A DNA stretch of 64,000 bases from Flavobacterium litorale (GTDB lineage: Bacteria; Bacteroidota; Bacteroidia; Flavobacteriales; Flavobacteriaceae), in contig NZ_CP080429.1 in assembly GCF_019613795.1 (NCBI RefSeq), positions 1,848,501 through 1,912,500 on the forward strand, written 5' to 3'. The stretch's first letter is position 1; each line of letters opens with the position of its first letter. Positions 16,090-23,288 of the stretch are shown in pieces. The notes beneath the pieces were generated by a model, which saw only the letters and a list, made by a program, of their open reading frames with translations, did not search any database and was not told the DNA's origin. Both the position numbers and the translations under genes were made by a program.

Positions 16090-16972
16090 GAGCAGGATCG
16101 TTTTTACGATGTTTAAAACGTTTGTGCGTCCATAAGTAATATTCAGGAGCTTCCAATATTTGTTTTTCAAGCAAATCAATAAACGTATCCGTTATTTCGT
16201 AATTCGGTACATCTTTGGGGGTTTTATTATAAGGTATAAATTTAGCCTTATAATAGCCCCTTTTTATTTTGCTACCCTTTACAAACATAATGTTCATATC
16301 TAATTTTTTAGATAGCAACTCTGCACCCACATGCACAGGTACTTCCATACCAAAAAAGTTAGTCCAATGGACTGTACTTTGTAACTTTGGCGATTGGTCG
16401 CTCAAAAAGCCGTAATAGCCAAGTACACCATCCCGTTTGTTTCTTAACATAGTAGGTATAGTACTTTTTGTATCTATAAGTACACCATCAAACCTACCAC
16501 GTATTTTTCGTACCAATTTATCAAAATACTTATTACGGATGGTTTTATAAATGCCAAAGCCCTTGTGCGTTGTTAACGATTTATTCATTACCAATAACCA
16601 CTCATAACTAGCATAATGCCCACAAATTAAGGCAATGCTTTTACCCTTTTTCTCAAATTCTTCAACCAATTCTATATTCTCAAATACAAAACGTTTCTTC
16701 ATTTCCTTTTCAGAAATCGTCATGGTTTTTACCATTTCTACAAGTGTATCGCAAAAATGACTGTAAAATTTCTTTTCTATTTTTCTGCGTTCGGCAACGC
16801 TAAGGTGTGGTAATGTAAGCTCAAGATTTTTTCGTACTACACTTTTACGATACCCCACTATGCGATAAACAAGTAAATAAAGAAAATCGGATAAAGCATA
16901 TAGTATCCTAAAAGGAAGTATGGATACAACGTAGAATATTGGGTATAAAAGTATATAGGCGAGTAGCTGCAT
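16079..16972 (-). CDS. Lysophospholipid acyltransferase family protein (LpxL/HtrB type)
   Basis: A protein of 297 residues. The N-terminal membrane anchor MQLLAYILLYPIFYVVSILPFRILYAL precedes VVRKNLELTLPHLSVAERRKIEKKFYSHFCDTLVEM, typical of lipid A secondary acyltransferases. The active-site motif is written here as ALICGHYASYEWLL, where HxxxxD/E of the family appears as HYASYEW. It probably adds a fatty acyl chain to lipid A or a related aminolipid at the inner membrane. It overlaps the 3' end of the aminotransferase gene tail to tail. Confidence 0.9.
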   Translation of the reverse strand: MQLLAYILLYPIFYVVSILPFRILYALSDFLYLLVYRIVGYRKSVVRKNLELTLPHLSVAERRKIEKKFYSHFCDTLVEMVKTMTISEKEMKKRFVFENIELVEEFEKKGKSIALICGHYASYEWLLVMNKSLTTHKGFGIYKTIRNKYFDKLVRKIRGRFDGVLIDTKSTIPTMLRNKRDGVLGYYGFLSDQSPKLQSTVHWTNFFGMEVPVHVGAELLSKKLDMNIMFVKGSKIKRGYYKAKFIPYNKTPKDVPNYEITDTFIDLLEKQILEAPEYYLWTHKRFKHRKNDPAPIT

Positions 16973-16984
16973 TGCAATTTTTTA

Positions 16985-16992
16985 CAAATATA
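16985..16992 (-). promoter_or_regulatory. Candidate -7 element (TATATTTG) for the acyltransferase gene
   Basis: Exact TAnnTTTG match on the minus strand, 13 bp before the start codon at 16972. Confidence 0.5.
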
Positions 16993-17077
16993 GTTTTTAT
17001 TATTAATTAATCTTTTGTTATGATTTTTCGTTGTTGTAATATCATAACATTGATTAATTTTACACAAAAATCAATAC

Positions 17078-17725
17078 ATGGATACCAATACCTACTTGCC
17101 TATACTAATAATTATTGCCAACGCGCTTATTAGTTACAAAGGTTTTAACGATATACTCTTTTTCAGGAAATACGAATTCCATATAGGGAGTATAAGGGCA
17201 GGGGAGCAGTACCGCATGATTAGTAGTGCTTTTTTGCATGGCGATATGACGCATTTGGTATTTAACATGCTAACCCTTTATTTTTTTGGACCTGTGGTGG
17301 TTGCTTATTTGGGTATACTCTCATTTTTACTTATTTATTTTGGGAGCCTTATAGCAGGGAGCCTACTAACACTATATTTTCATAAAAACGATTACTCCTA
17401 TCGAGCCATTGGTGCATCGGGGGCTGTTATAGGAGTTTTATATGCTGCTATATTACTTGAGCCCGATATGACACTTTACTTGTTTTTTGCGCTGCCTATT
17501 CCTGCTTATATATTTGGTATTGGTTATTTACTCTACTCTATATATGGTATGAGGGCAAAATCTGATAATATTGGGCATACCGCTCACTTTGGTGGCGCTA
17601 TAGCGGGGTACTTAATTACACTAGCTGGTAAACCAGAGATGATTTATGATAATACATTAATGGTTATTTTACTAGCAATACCTATAGTATTACTATTTAT
17701 TTTAAACCGTTCGGGTAAATTGTAA
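17078..17725 (+). CDS. Rhomboid family intramembrane serine protease
   Basis: A protein of 215 residues with six membrane segments. The catalytic dyad is visible: Ser114 in RAIGASGAVIG (the GxSG motif of transmembrane segment 4) and His170 in GHTAHFGGAIAGY (segment 6). The HGDMTHLVFNMLTLYFFG segment corresponds to the conserved HxxxxHLxxNM region of segment 2. It has no extra cytosolic or C-terminal domains. It cleaves unknown membrane-anchored substrates. It may be transcribed with the SIMPL gene 58 bp downstream. Confidence 0.94.
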   Translation: MDTNTYLPILIIIANALISYKGFNDILFFRKYEFHIGSIRAGEQYRMISSAFLHGDMTHLVFNMLTLYFFGPVVVAYLGILSFLLIYFGSLIAGSLLTLYFHKNDYSYRAIGASGAVIGVLYAAILLEPDMTLYLFFALPIPAYIFGIGYLLYSIYGMRAKSDNIGHTAHFGGAIAGYLITLAGKPEMIYDNTLMVILLAIPIVLLFILNRSGKL

Positions 17726-17783
17726 GGTAAAACTGGCATACCTTTTGGAATTATAAAAACAGACTAACTTAAAAATACACATT

Positions 17784-18527
17784 ATGAAAAAACTTGTATT
17801 AGCCATATTGGTTTTAACCAGCACTATGGTAGGAGCACAAACGATAATCCAAAATGCACCAAGGCAAATAAGTGTATCGGGTGAAGGAGAAATAAAAGTA
17901 ACCCCTGATGAAGCTATTATTACTATTGGTGTAACCAATATGGGTGCAGATGCCAAAGAGGTTAAAAACGAAAACGATGTTATTGTTGATAGAGTAATGA
18001 AGTACCTAAAGCGTGCTAAATTACCAGAAGAGGATTACCAAACAAAGAATGTATATCTTAATCGTTCCTATCAATATGATAAAAAGAAATATACTTACAC
18101 AGCATCGCAAACAATAACCATTTATTTAAAAGATTTATCCAAATACGACGATTTAATTATTGGGCTTACTGATGCAGGTATTAACAACATACAAGGCATT
18201 CAGTTTAAAACATCAAAACAAGAGCAATATGAGAGCAAAGCGCGTGTAAAGGCGATACAAGATGCTCAGAAAAAGGCTAAGGATTATGCTGATGCGTTAG
18301 GTATGTATATAGGCTATCCGTTACTTGTTAACGATAATACAAGTAATAATTACTACCCAAGCCCTATGTATGCAAAAATAGAAATGGAATCAATGTCTGA
18401 TGCAGGTTCACGAGAAACATTAGCAATAGGCGAAATAACCATAAAATGTAATGTAGCGGTAACTTATGAAATGAATATTACTGATGAAAAGAGTAGAATT
18501 GATAAAATGAGAAAGAAAGAAGATTAA
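17784..18527 (+). CDS. SIMPL domain (DUF541) exported protein
   Basis: A protein of 247 residues with signal peptide MKKLVLAILVLTSTMVGAQ. The mature region ISVSGEGEIKVTPDEAIITIGVTNMGADAKEVKNEND is the SIMPL domain start, and the later SKARVKAIQDAQKKAKDYADALGMYIGYPLLVNDN is its conserved helical part. The C-terminal tail is highly charged (DEKSRIDKMRKKED). Family members are periplasmic or outer-membrane associated; a general molecular function is not established. A terminator follows. Confidence 0.9.
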   Translation: MKKLVLAILVLTSTMVGAQTIIQNAPRQISVSGEGEIKVTPDEAIITIGVTNMGADAKEVKNENDVIVDRVMKYLKRAKLPEEDYQTKNVYLNRSYQYDKKKYTYTASQTITIYLKDLSKYDDLIIGLTDAGINNIQGIQFKTSKQEQYESKARVKAIQDAQKKAKDYADALGMYIGYPLLVNDNTSNNYYPSPMYAKIEMESMSDAGSRETLAIGEITIKCNVAVTYEMNITDEKSRIDKMRKKED

Positions 18528-18540
18528 ATAATTATAAAGA

Positions 18541-18571
18541 AAAATCGGGACTATTTAGTCCCGATTTTTTA
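18541..18571 (+). terminator. Rho-independent terminator after the SIMPL gene
   Basis: Stem AAATCGGGAC with its complement around TATTTA, followed by a T run. Confidence 0.85.
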
Positions 18572-18593
18572 TTTGTATAACCTTTGTTATGCT

Positions 18594-19457
18594 TTAAAAA
18601 GTATACCTAACACCTAATAGGTTACCTCCAAAACTTAATGAAAACGTACCTACCGATCTTGGTTTGTCGTTATATTTCTCGTTATATTTTTTGTCCAAAT
18701 ATACATCTATAGCTTCTACAATAAAATAGCTCATTGCCCAACTTAAAAACACGTCGCTAGCCCAGTGTGCATCAGCGTAAATTCTGGAAGCTCCTGGTAT
18801 TATACCTACGGCATAAATACCTGCCTTTACCCAAATATTTTTAAATTGTTTTGCTATAACGTGAGCATTGGTAAATGTTAGTACAGCATGTCCCGAAGGA
18901 AACGAGCGATAGGCTTTATCGGCACCAAATGGGCGAAAATGGTTTTTGCCATACCCACTTCCTGGGCGAGCCCTGCCTGTTGCCGACTTTGTTACCTGTT
19001 GTAAAAAACCTGTTGCCGTTGCCGATGATATTAAAAGTACTCCCGTACGCCTTAGCTTTGGGTTTTTAGTAAATAAACCTGTTAAATATACAGCTCCTGT
19101 AAAACCGTAATTGTTTTGCGGACTACCGGCATACCAACCGTAATCTAACAACACTTGTGGTACATCATCCTTATGGCTTAAAAACTCGTTACGAATATTA
19201 TCATCAATAAGGTATAACCCATAGGTGCTAACGGCCACACTACCTAGCTTTAAAAAATCGTTGCCTTGCCAGTATAATGGTCTGCTGTAAGCATATCCTG
19301 CTCCTAAAAAAACATTACCTATATCGTAAGTAAAGTTTTGCCACATGTTTTTATTAGAGCGGTCGGGAACAATAAATTTATTCTGATTTTGTGCAGTTAG
19401 TGAACTAGGGGTAGTTACTAAGATTAATGCGATGTAGAAAAATAGTAGTTTATTCAT
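18594..19457 (-). CDS. PAP2 superfamily phosphatase, exported
   Basis: A protein of 287 residues starting MNKLLFFYIALILVTTPSSLTAQ, a signal peptide that fixes the start 8 codons into the open frame. The three PAP2 motifs are present in order: KSATGRARPGSG (KxxxxxxRP), SFPSGHAVLTFTNAHV (PSGH) and SRIYADAHWASDVFLSW (SRxxxxxHxxxD). The enzyme probably removes phosphate from a lipid such as undecaprenyl pyrophosphate or phosphatidylglycerophosphate in the periplasm or outer membrane. The C-terminus VGTFSLSFGGNLLGVRYTF resembles a beta strand. Confidence 0.92.
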   Translation of the reverse strand: MNKLLFFYIALILVTTPSSLTAQNQNKFIVPDRSNKNMWQNFTYDIGNVFLGAGYAYSRPLYWQGNDFLKLGSVAVSTYGLYLIDDNIRNEFLSHKDDVPQVLLDYGWYAGSPQNNYGFTGAVYLTGLFTKNPKLRRTGVLLISSATATGFLQQVTKSATGRARPGSGYGKNHFRPFGADKAYRSFPSGHAVLTFTNAHVIAKQFKNIWVKAGIYAVGIIPGASRIYADAHWASDVFLSWAMSYFIVEAIDVYLDKKYNEKYNDKPRSVGTFSLSFGGNLLGVRYTF

Positions 19458-19736
19458 TTTTAATAGCACTACAGCTAACAAAAAGATTGATTATTTGAGC
19501 TATCTAGGTGATAGTATAATTGGCGCAAGCTATATTATTTTCTCTCAAAATCATAATTTTCTATGCTAACTAAAATGCATATAGCATTTGTTTATAATTA
19601 TTTGAAGTTATAAAACGTGTTGGTATTTTTATACTAATAGTGTTGCACCAATATCGTAAGAAAAAGGGGTTACTATCAGGAAAGCACCTGAACCTATAGT
19701 AACGTAAAATAAATACTGTACATTAAGGTGTAATAG

Positions 19737-19772
19737 AAAAGGAAATTACCATAATAATAATTTCCTTTTTTG
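19737..19772. terminator. Hairpin terminator of tRNA-Tyr
   Basis: Stem AAAAGGAAATTA with its complement; T runs on both strands. It lies directly after the 3' end of the tRNA on the minus strand. Confidence 0.75.
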
Positions 19773-19854
<82 letters not shown>

Positions 19855-19899
19855 GTTTTACGGCTAGCAATGTGTTATAGCTTTTGCTAATTGCGGTTG

Positions 19900-19907
19900 C
19901 AAATATA
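19900..19907 (-). promoter_or_regulatory. Candidate -7 element (TATATTTG) for tRNA-Tyr
   Basis: Exact TAnnTTTG match on the minus strand, 46 bp upstream of the mature tRNA. Confidence 0.5.
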
Positions 19908-19985
19908 GGATTGTTTTTTTACTAAACAAACATAAACAGGGCTATTTTGGTAAGTATTTTATAACCTGTTGTAGGTTAAATAAAT

Positions 19986-20014
19986 AAAAAATCTCCCAAT
20001 TGGGAGATTTTTTA
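19986..20014 (-). terminator. Rho-independent terminator of the TlpA-family gene
   Basis: A near-perfect palindrome centred on CCCAATTGGG with A/T tracts on both sides, 24 bp after the stop codon on the minus strand. Confidence 0.8.
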
Positions 20015-20037
20015 TTTGACCGAAATAGTTTGCAATA

Positions 20038-21192
20038 TTATTGTGCTAAAAGCTCTTTTACTTTGGCTTTTAATTCTTCACCTCTTAGGTTTTGTGCTGC
20101 TATTTTACCATCAGCATCTAGTATAAACGTTGCAGGAATTGACTCTACGCCATATTTTTTGGCAATAGGCTCTTCCCAAAATTTTAGGTTGGATATTTGG
20201 CTCCATGTTAAGTTATCATCTGCAATAGCTTTTTTCCAAGCATCTTCATCTCTATCTAACGATACACCAATAATGTTAAGTCCATCTTTATGCAGTTCCT
20301 CATACATGGCTACAACATTTGGGTTTTCCATACGGCATGGTTTACACCACGATGCCCAAAAATCTATAATGGTTACTTTACCCATAGCCTCTTTAAGTGA
20401 TATTGTTTTACCCTCAGGGTTTGGTGCAGCAAAATCGGGTGCCATGTTACCATTACTTACAGATGCTCTGTTTTTTTCTTTCTCTTCCATTGCGGTAAAC
20501 GTTTCGCTAAGTTTTTTACCTTCTTCTGTTTCCTTTACCTCAGGATCAATAGTATTGTATAATTCTTTCAGCTCTGTACTCTCTAATGTTCTAGATCCCA
20601 TTAGCTGTTGTAGTATAAATACATTGATGTAAGCCTTAGGGTTTTCCTTTATAAAAGCTACGTTTGCTGCCTCCGATTCTTTTGCAATGATTTCGTACTC
20701 ATCATTAAGTCGCTCCATTGTTGCAGTATCTTGCTTTTCACGTGCTTCCATCATTACAGGTGTATTGTCTTTCTGGAATTTCGTCATTTTATCATTATTG
20801 GCTTTCATAGCCTTGGTGTACTCGCTAAGTTTTTCGTTGTTAAACGTACCACCTTGTACAGAGTTGTAAATGGTATCTTTATCTACATCCAATGTAATTC
20901 TTCCACTTTCTAATATAAAATTTGCTTTTTCGCCTGTATTATCTTGAAAAGAAATAAAATGCAACGAAGGCTCTGTAACAGTACCTTTAAATATAAATTT
21001 TCCTTTTTCTACAGTTGCTGTATCCACAGGTACATAACCCGTATAGCCCCCCTGTTTTTCTAGTATTACATTTTTACCGTTCATTGCCTCGTCTGCAATT
21101 TTACCAGTAATTTCGTATTCATTATCTGCTAGTTTTTTTTCACAGGATACAAAAGCTGCTGAAACAGCAAGAAATAAAAGAATTTTTTTCAT
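20038..21192 (-). CDS. TlpA-family thiol-disulfide oxidoreductase lipoprotein with N-terminal DUF4369
   Basis: A protein of 384 residues. The lipoprotein signal MKKILLFLAVSAAFVSCEKK places it in the periplasm on a membrane. Residues about 22-120 form a DUF4369 domain (EYEITGKIADEAMNGKNVILEKQGG). A helical, charged linker follows. The C-terminal thioredoxin fold has the redox motif WCKPC near residue 282 (IIDFWASWCKPCRMENPNVV) and the cis-Pro segment GVESIPATFILDADG. It probably keeps exported cysteine pairs reduced, for example in cytochrome c maturation. It is preceded by a TAnnTTTG element. Confidence 0.93.
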   Translation of the reverse strand: MKKILLFLAVSAAFVSCEKKLADNEYEITGKIADEAMNGKNVILEKQGGYTGYVPVDTATVEKGKFIFKGTVTEPSLHFISFQDNTGEKANFILESGRITLDVDKDTIYNSVQGGTFNNEKLSEYTKAMKANNDKMTKFQKDNTPVMMEAREKQDTATMERLNDEYEIIAKESEAANVAFIKENPKAYINVFILQQLMGSRTLESTELKELYNTIDPEVKETEEGKKLSETFTAMEEKEKNRASVSNGNMAPDFAAPNPEGKTISLKEAMGKVTIIDFWASWCKPCRMENPNVVAMYEELHKDGLNIIGVSLDRDEDAWKKAIADDNLTWSQISNLKFWEEPIAKKYGVESIPATFILDADGKIAAQNLRGEELKAKVKELLAQ

Positions 21193-21216
21193 AATTATGA
21201 TGTTGTTTTAGTGCTG

Positions 21217-21224
21217 CAAAAGTA
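21217..21224 (-). promoter_or_regulatory. Candidate -7 element (TACTTTTG) for the TlpA-family gene
   Basis: Exact TAnnTTTG match on the minus strand, 25 bp before the start codon. Confidence 0.5.
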
Positions 21225-21279
21225 ATTGTATTTAGGTCGTTGCAGCTTCGTCCTAAAATTTATTTTTAGCCTTATTCGG

Positions 21280-22689
21280 TTATGCAGGCTCTGCTGTATT
21301 TAGTGTTGTTTTTACGGTTGTGTTTTTTATGCCACCAAACCCTTTTTCGATATTAATCATGTTATGATACCCTCTGGATTTTAGTATTGATGCCATAATT
21401 ACAGAACGGTATCCGCCTGCACAGTGCAAAAAGAAATCGCCTTCTTTGGGTACCGATGCTAATTCTTCATTAACAAAATCTAAAGGTATATTAATAGCAT
21501 CTAATACATGACCGTTATTGTACTCGCTTGGCTTTCGCGAATCTACTATTGGCTGTTTGTTTTTGTTGTAGCTTTCTTCAAATGCATCTGGACTTACTGA
21601 GCGTATACTATCCGTTTCGTTCCCTGCTGCTTTCCAAGCTTGTAAACCACCTTTTAAGTAGCCCAAGGTATTATCAAAGCCTACACGTGCCAAACGTGTT
21701 ATAGCCTCTTGTTCTTTTCCTTCAGGTATAACTAGTAGCAATGGTTGTTTTACATCGCGTATTAGCGCGCCAACCCAAGGGGCAAAACCACCGTTTAAAC
21801 CAATAAATATGGAGCCAGGTATGTGTTGTGTTATAAAATCGGCTTCGGTTCGTACATCCAGTATAATAGCACCTGTTGTTTCTGCCATGCCTTTAAATTC
21901 TTCAGGATTTAGTGCTGTAAGTCCTTTTGTCATTATAGTATCCAAACTATCATAACCTTGTATGTTTAGCATTACATTTTGCGGAAAATAGGCTGGGGGG
22001 GTAGTAAGCCCATCCAAAAGTTCTTCTATAAATTCCTCTTTAGTCATATCTGCACGTAGTGCGTAGTTGGTTTTCTTTTGGTTGCCCAACGTATCAGTAG
22101 TTTCTTTACTCATGTTTTTACCACATGCACTACCTGCGCCATGGCTAGGGTATACTATAGTACTATCGGGTAATGGCATAATTTTGTTACGAAGCGAATC
22201 GTACAGGTGCGATGCCAAAACTTCTTGTGTTAATTCTTTGGTAAGTGCTTGCGCCAAATCGGGGCGTCCAACATCGCCTATAAACAAAGTATCACCTGTT
22301 ATAATACCATGTAGCTCCTTATTCTCGTCCATTAACAAATAGCAAGTACTTTCTAACGTGTGCCCTGGTGTATGTATGGCTTGTACAGTATATGCTCCTA
22401 CTTTAAATTCCTGACCATCGGTAGCTATTGTAGCTTCAAAATTTGGCTTTGCTGTAGGACCATAAACAATTTTTGCTCCTGTTTTTTGTGCCAAATCAAT
22501 ATGACCCGATACAAAATCGGCATGAAAATGGGTTTCGAATATATATTTTATGGTAGCACCGTCCTTTTCAGCTCGGTCAATGTAAGGCTGTACTTCTCTA
22601 AGTGGGTCAAATATGGCAACCTCGCCATTACTCTCTAAGTAGTAGGCTGCTTGTGCTATACAGCCTGTATAAATTTGTTCTAATTTCAT
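21280..22689 (-). CDS. Persulfide dioxygenase-rhodanese fusion (CstB-like)
   Basis: A protein of 469 residues. Residues 1-250 are an ETHE1-type metallo-beta-lactamase domain; by analogy the iron ligands are His54 (in THFHAD), His110 (in HTPGH) and Asp133 (in ITGDTLF). Two rhodanese domains follow. The first, around residues 265-360, has no catalytic Cys in its loop (LLLVIPEGKEQEA) and looks inactive. The second has Cys423 in FFLHCAGGYRS. This order matches staphylococcal CstB, which oxidises persulfides to sulfite/thiosulfate during sulfide detoxification. Asp58 is followed by Phe rather than His, as expected for a mononuclear iron enzyme. Confidence 0.92.
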   Translation of the reverse strand: MKLEQIYTGCIAQAAYYLESNGEVAIFDPLREVQPYIDRAEKDGATIKYIFETHFHADFVSGHIDLAQKTGAKIVYGPTAKPNFEATIATDGQEFKVGAYTVQAIHTPGHTLESTCYLLMDENKELHGIITGDTLFIGDVGRPDLAQALTKELTQEVLASHLYDSLRNKIMPLPDSTIVYPSHGAGSACGKNMSKETTDTLGNQKKTNYALRADMTKEEFIEELLDGLTTPPAYFPQNVMLNIQGYDSLDTIMTKGLTALNPEEFKGMAETTGAIILDVRTEADFITQHIPGSIFIGLNGGFAPWVGALIRDVKQPLLLVIPEGKEQEAITRLARVGFDNTLGYLKGGLQAWKAAGNETDSIRSVSPDAFEESYNKNKQPIVDSRKPSEYNNGHVLDAINIPLDFVNEELASVPKEGDFFLHCAGGYRSVIMASILKSRGYHNMINIEKGFGGIKNTTVKTTLNTAEPA

Positions 22690-22714
22690 TGCTCTATAAT
22701 TAATTGTAGTACTA

Positions 22715-22722
22715 CAAATATA
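22715..22722 (-). promoter_or_regulatory. Candidate -7 element (TATATTTG) for the persulfide dioxygenase gene
   Basis: Exact TAnnTTTG match on the minus strand, 26 bp before the start codon. Confidence 0.5.
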
Positions 22723-22904
22723 TTAAAATCCGTGCAGGCAGCGTATTAATTGCTAATGCTAAATTTGTTTTTAACTTAAAATTTAGAGTAATAATACTTA
22801 CAGATCTTAAATTGCTGTTAATTTGTATGTTACGATTGATAGGAGCGTGTTTTACTCATATTTTTTTGCTATATTTATAAGGCATCACTTTAATATTTTA
22901 GACT

Positions 22905-23243
22905 ATGAAAAAGCTACTTTTACCTTTATTGTTATTTGCTTGTACGTTAACTTACGCACAGGAATTGCCTAAAACACTTTCGTTAGCTGTTAAAAATACC
23001 AATAACTATCAGCTATCTTCAGAACTTGATTTTTCGTATTATACTAAAAATTTTAATAAGGCTTTTGGACGCTACAATCTAACGTCAGATATTTTAAATT
23101 ATAAGGAGCGTGATGTGTATGTAGGGTATGATACGTTTCATTTTGGCGATGAACACCGACCTTTACACATAAATATGCCACAACCAGGTGCTACCATTGG
23201 CGGATGCCCTAGCGGAGAGGTTTTTGGTATGGGCTTTTTCTAG
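22905..23243 (+). CDS. Small exported protein of unknown function
   Basis: A protein of 112 residues with signal peptide MKKLLLPLLLFACTLTYAQ. The mature part of about 93 residues contains LSLAVKNTNNYQLSSELDFSYYTKNFNKAFGRYNL and ends with a Gly-rich hydrophobic stretch (GATIGGCPSGEVFGMGFF). It has one Cys in the mature part and no lipobox. I do not recognise a family. It is monocistronic, with a TATATTTA-like promoter sequence about 34 bp upstream and a strong terminator after the stop. Confidence 0.72.
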   Translation: MKKLLLPLLLFACTLTYAQELPKTLSLAVKNTNNYQLSSELDFSYYTKNFNKAFGRYNLTSDILNYKERDVYVGYDTFHFGDEHRPLHINMPQPGATIGGCPSGEVFGMGFF

Positions 23244-23256
23244 AAAATAATATAGT

Positions 23257-23288
23257 ACAAAAAAAGAGGCATTTGCCTCTTTTTTTAT
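23257..23288. terminator. Bidirectional terminator between convergent genes
   Basis: Stem AAAGAGGC and GCCTCTTT around ATTT, with A and T tracts on both sides. It overlaps the stop codon of the receptor gene. Confidence 0.85.

Noticed and set aside
20000..20632. 210-codon open frame antisense to the TlpA-family gene
   Set aside because: Ser/Phe-rich translation typical of the reverse complement of a real gene; the minus-strand frame has a lipobox, DUF4369 and WCKPC.
22510..22530. Loss of the final His in the metallo-beta-lactamase HxHxDH motif considered as inactivation
   Set aside because: ETHE1-type dioxygenases use one iron bound by His, His and Asp that are present here; the missing His belongs to a second metal site that these enzymes do not need.
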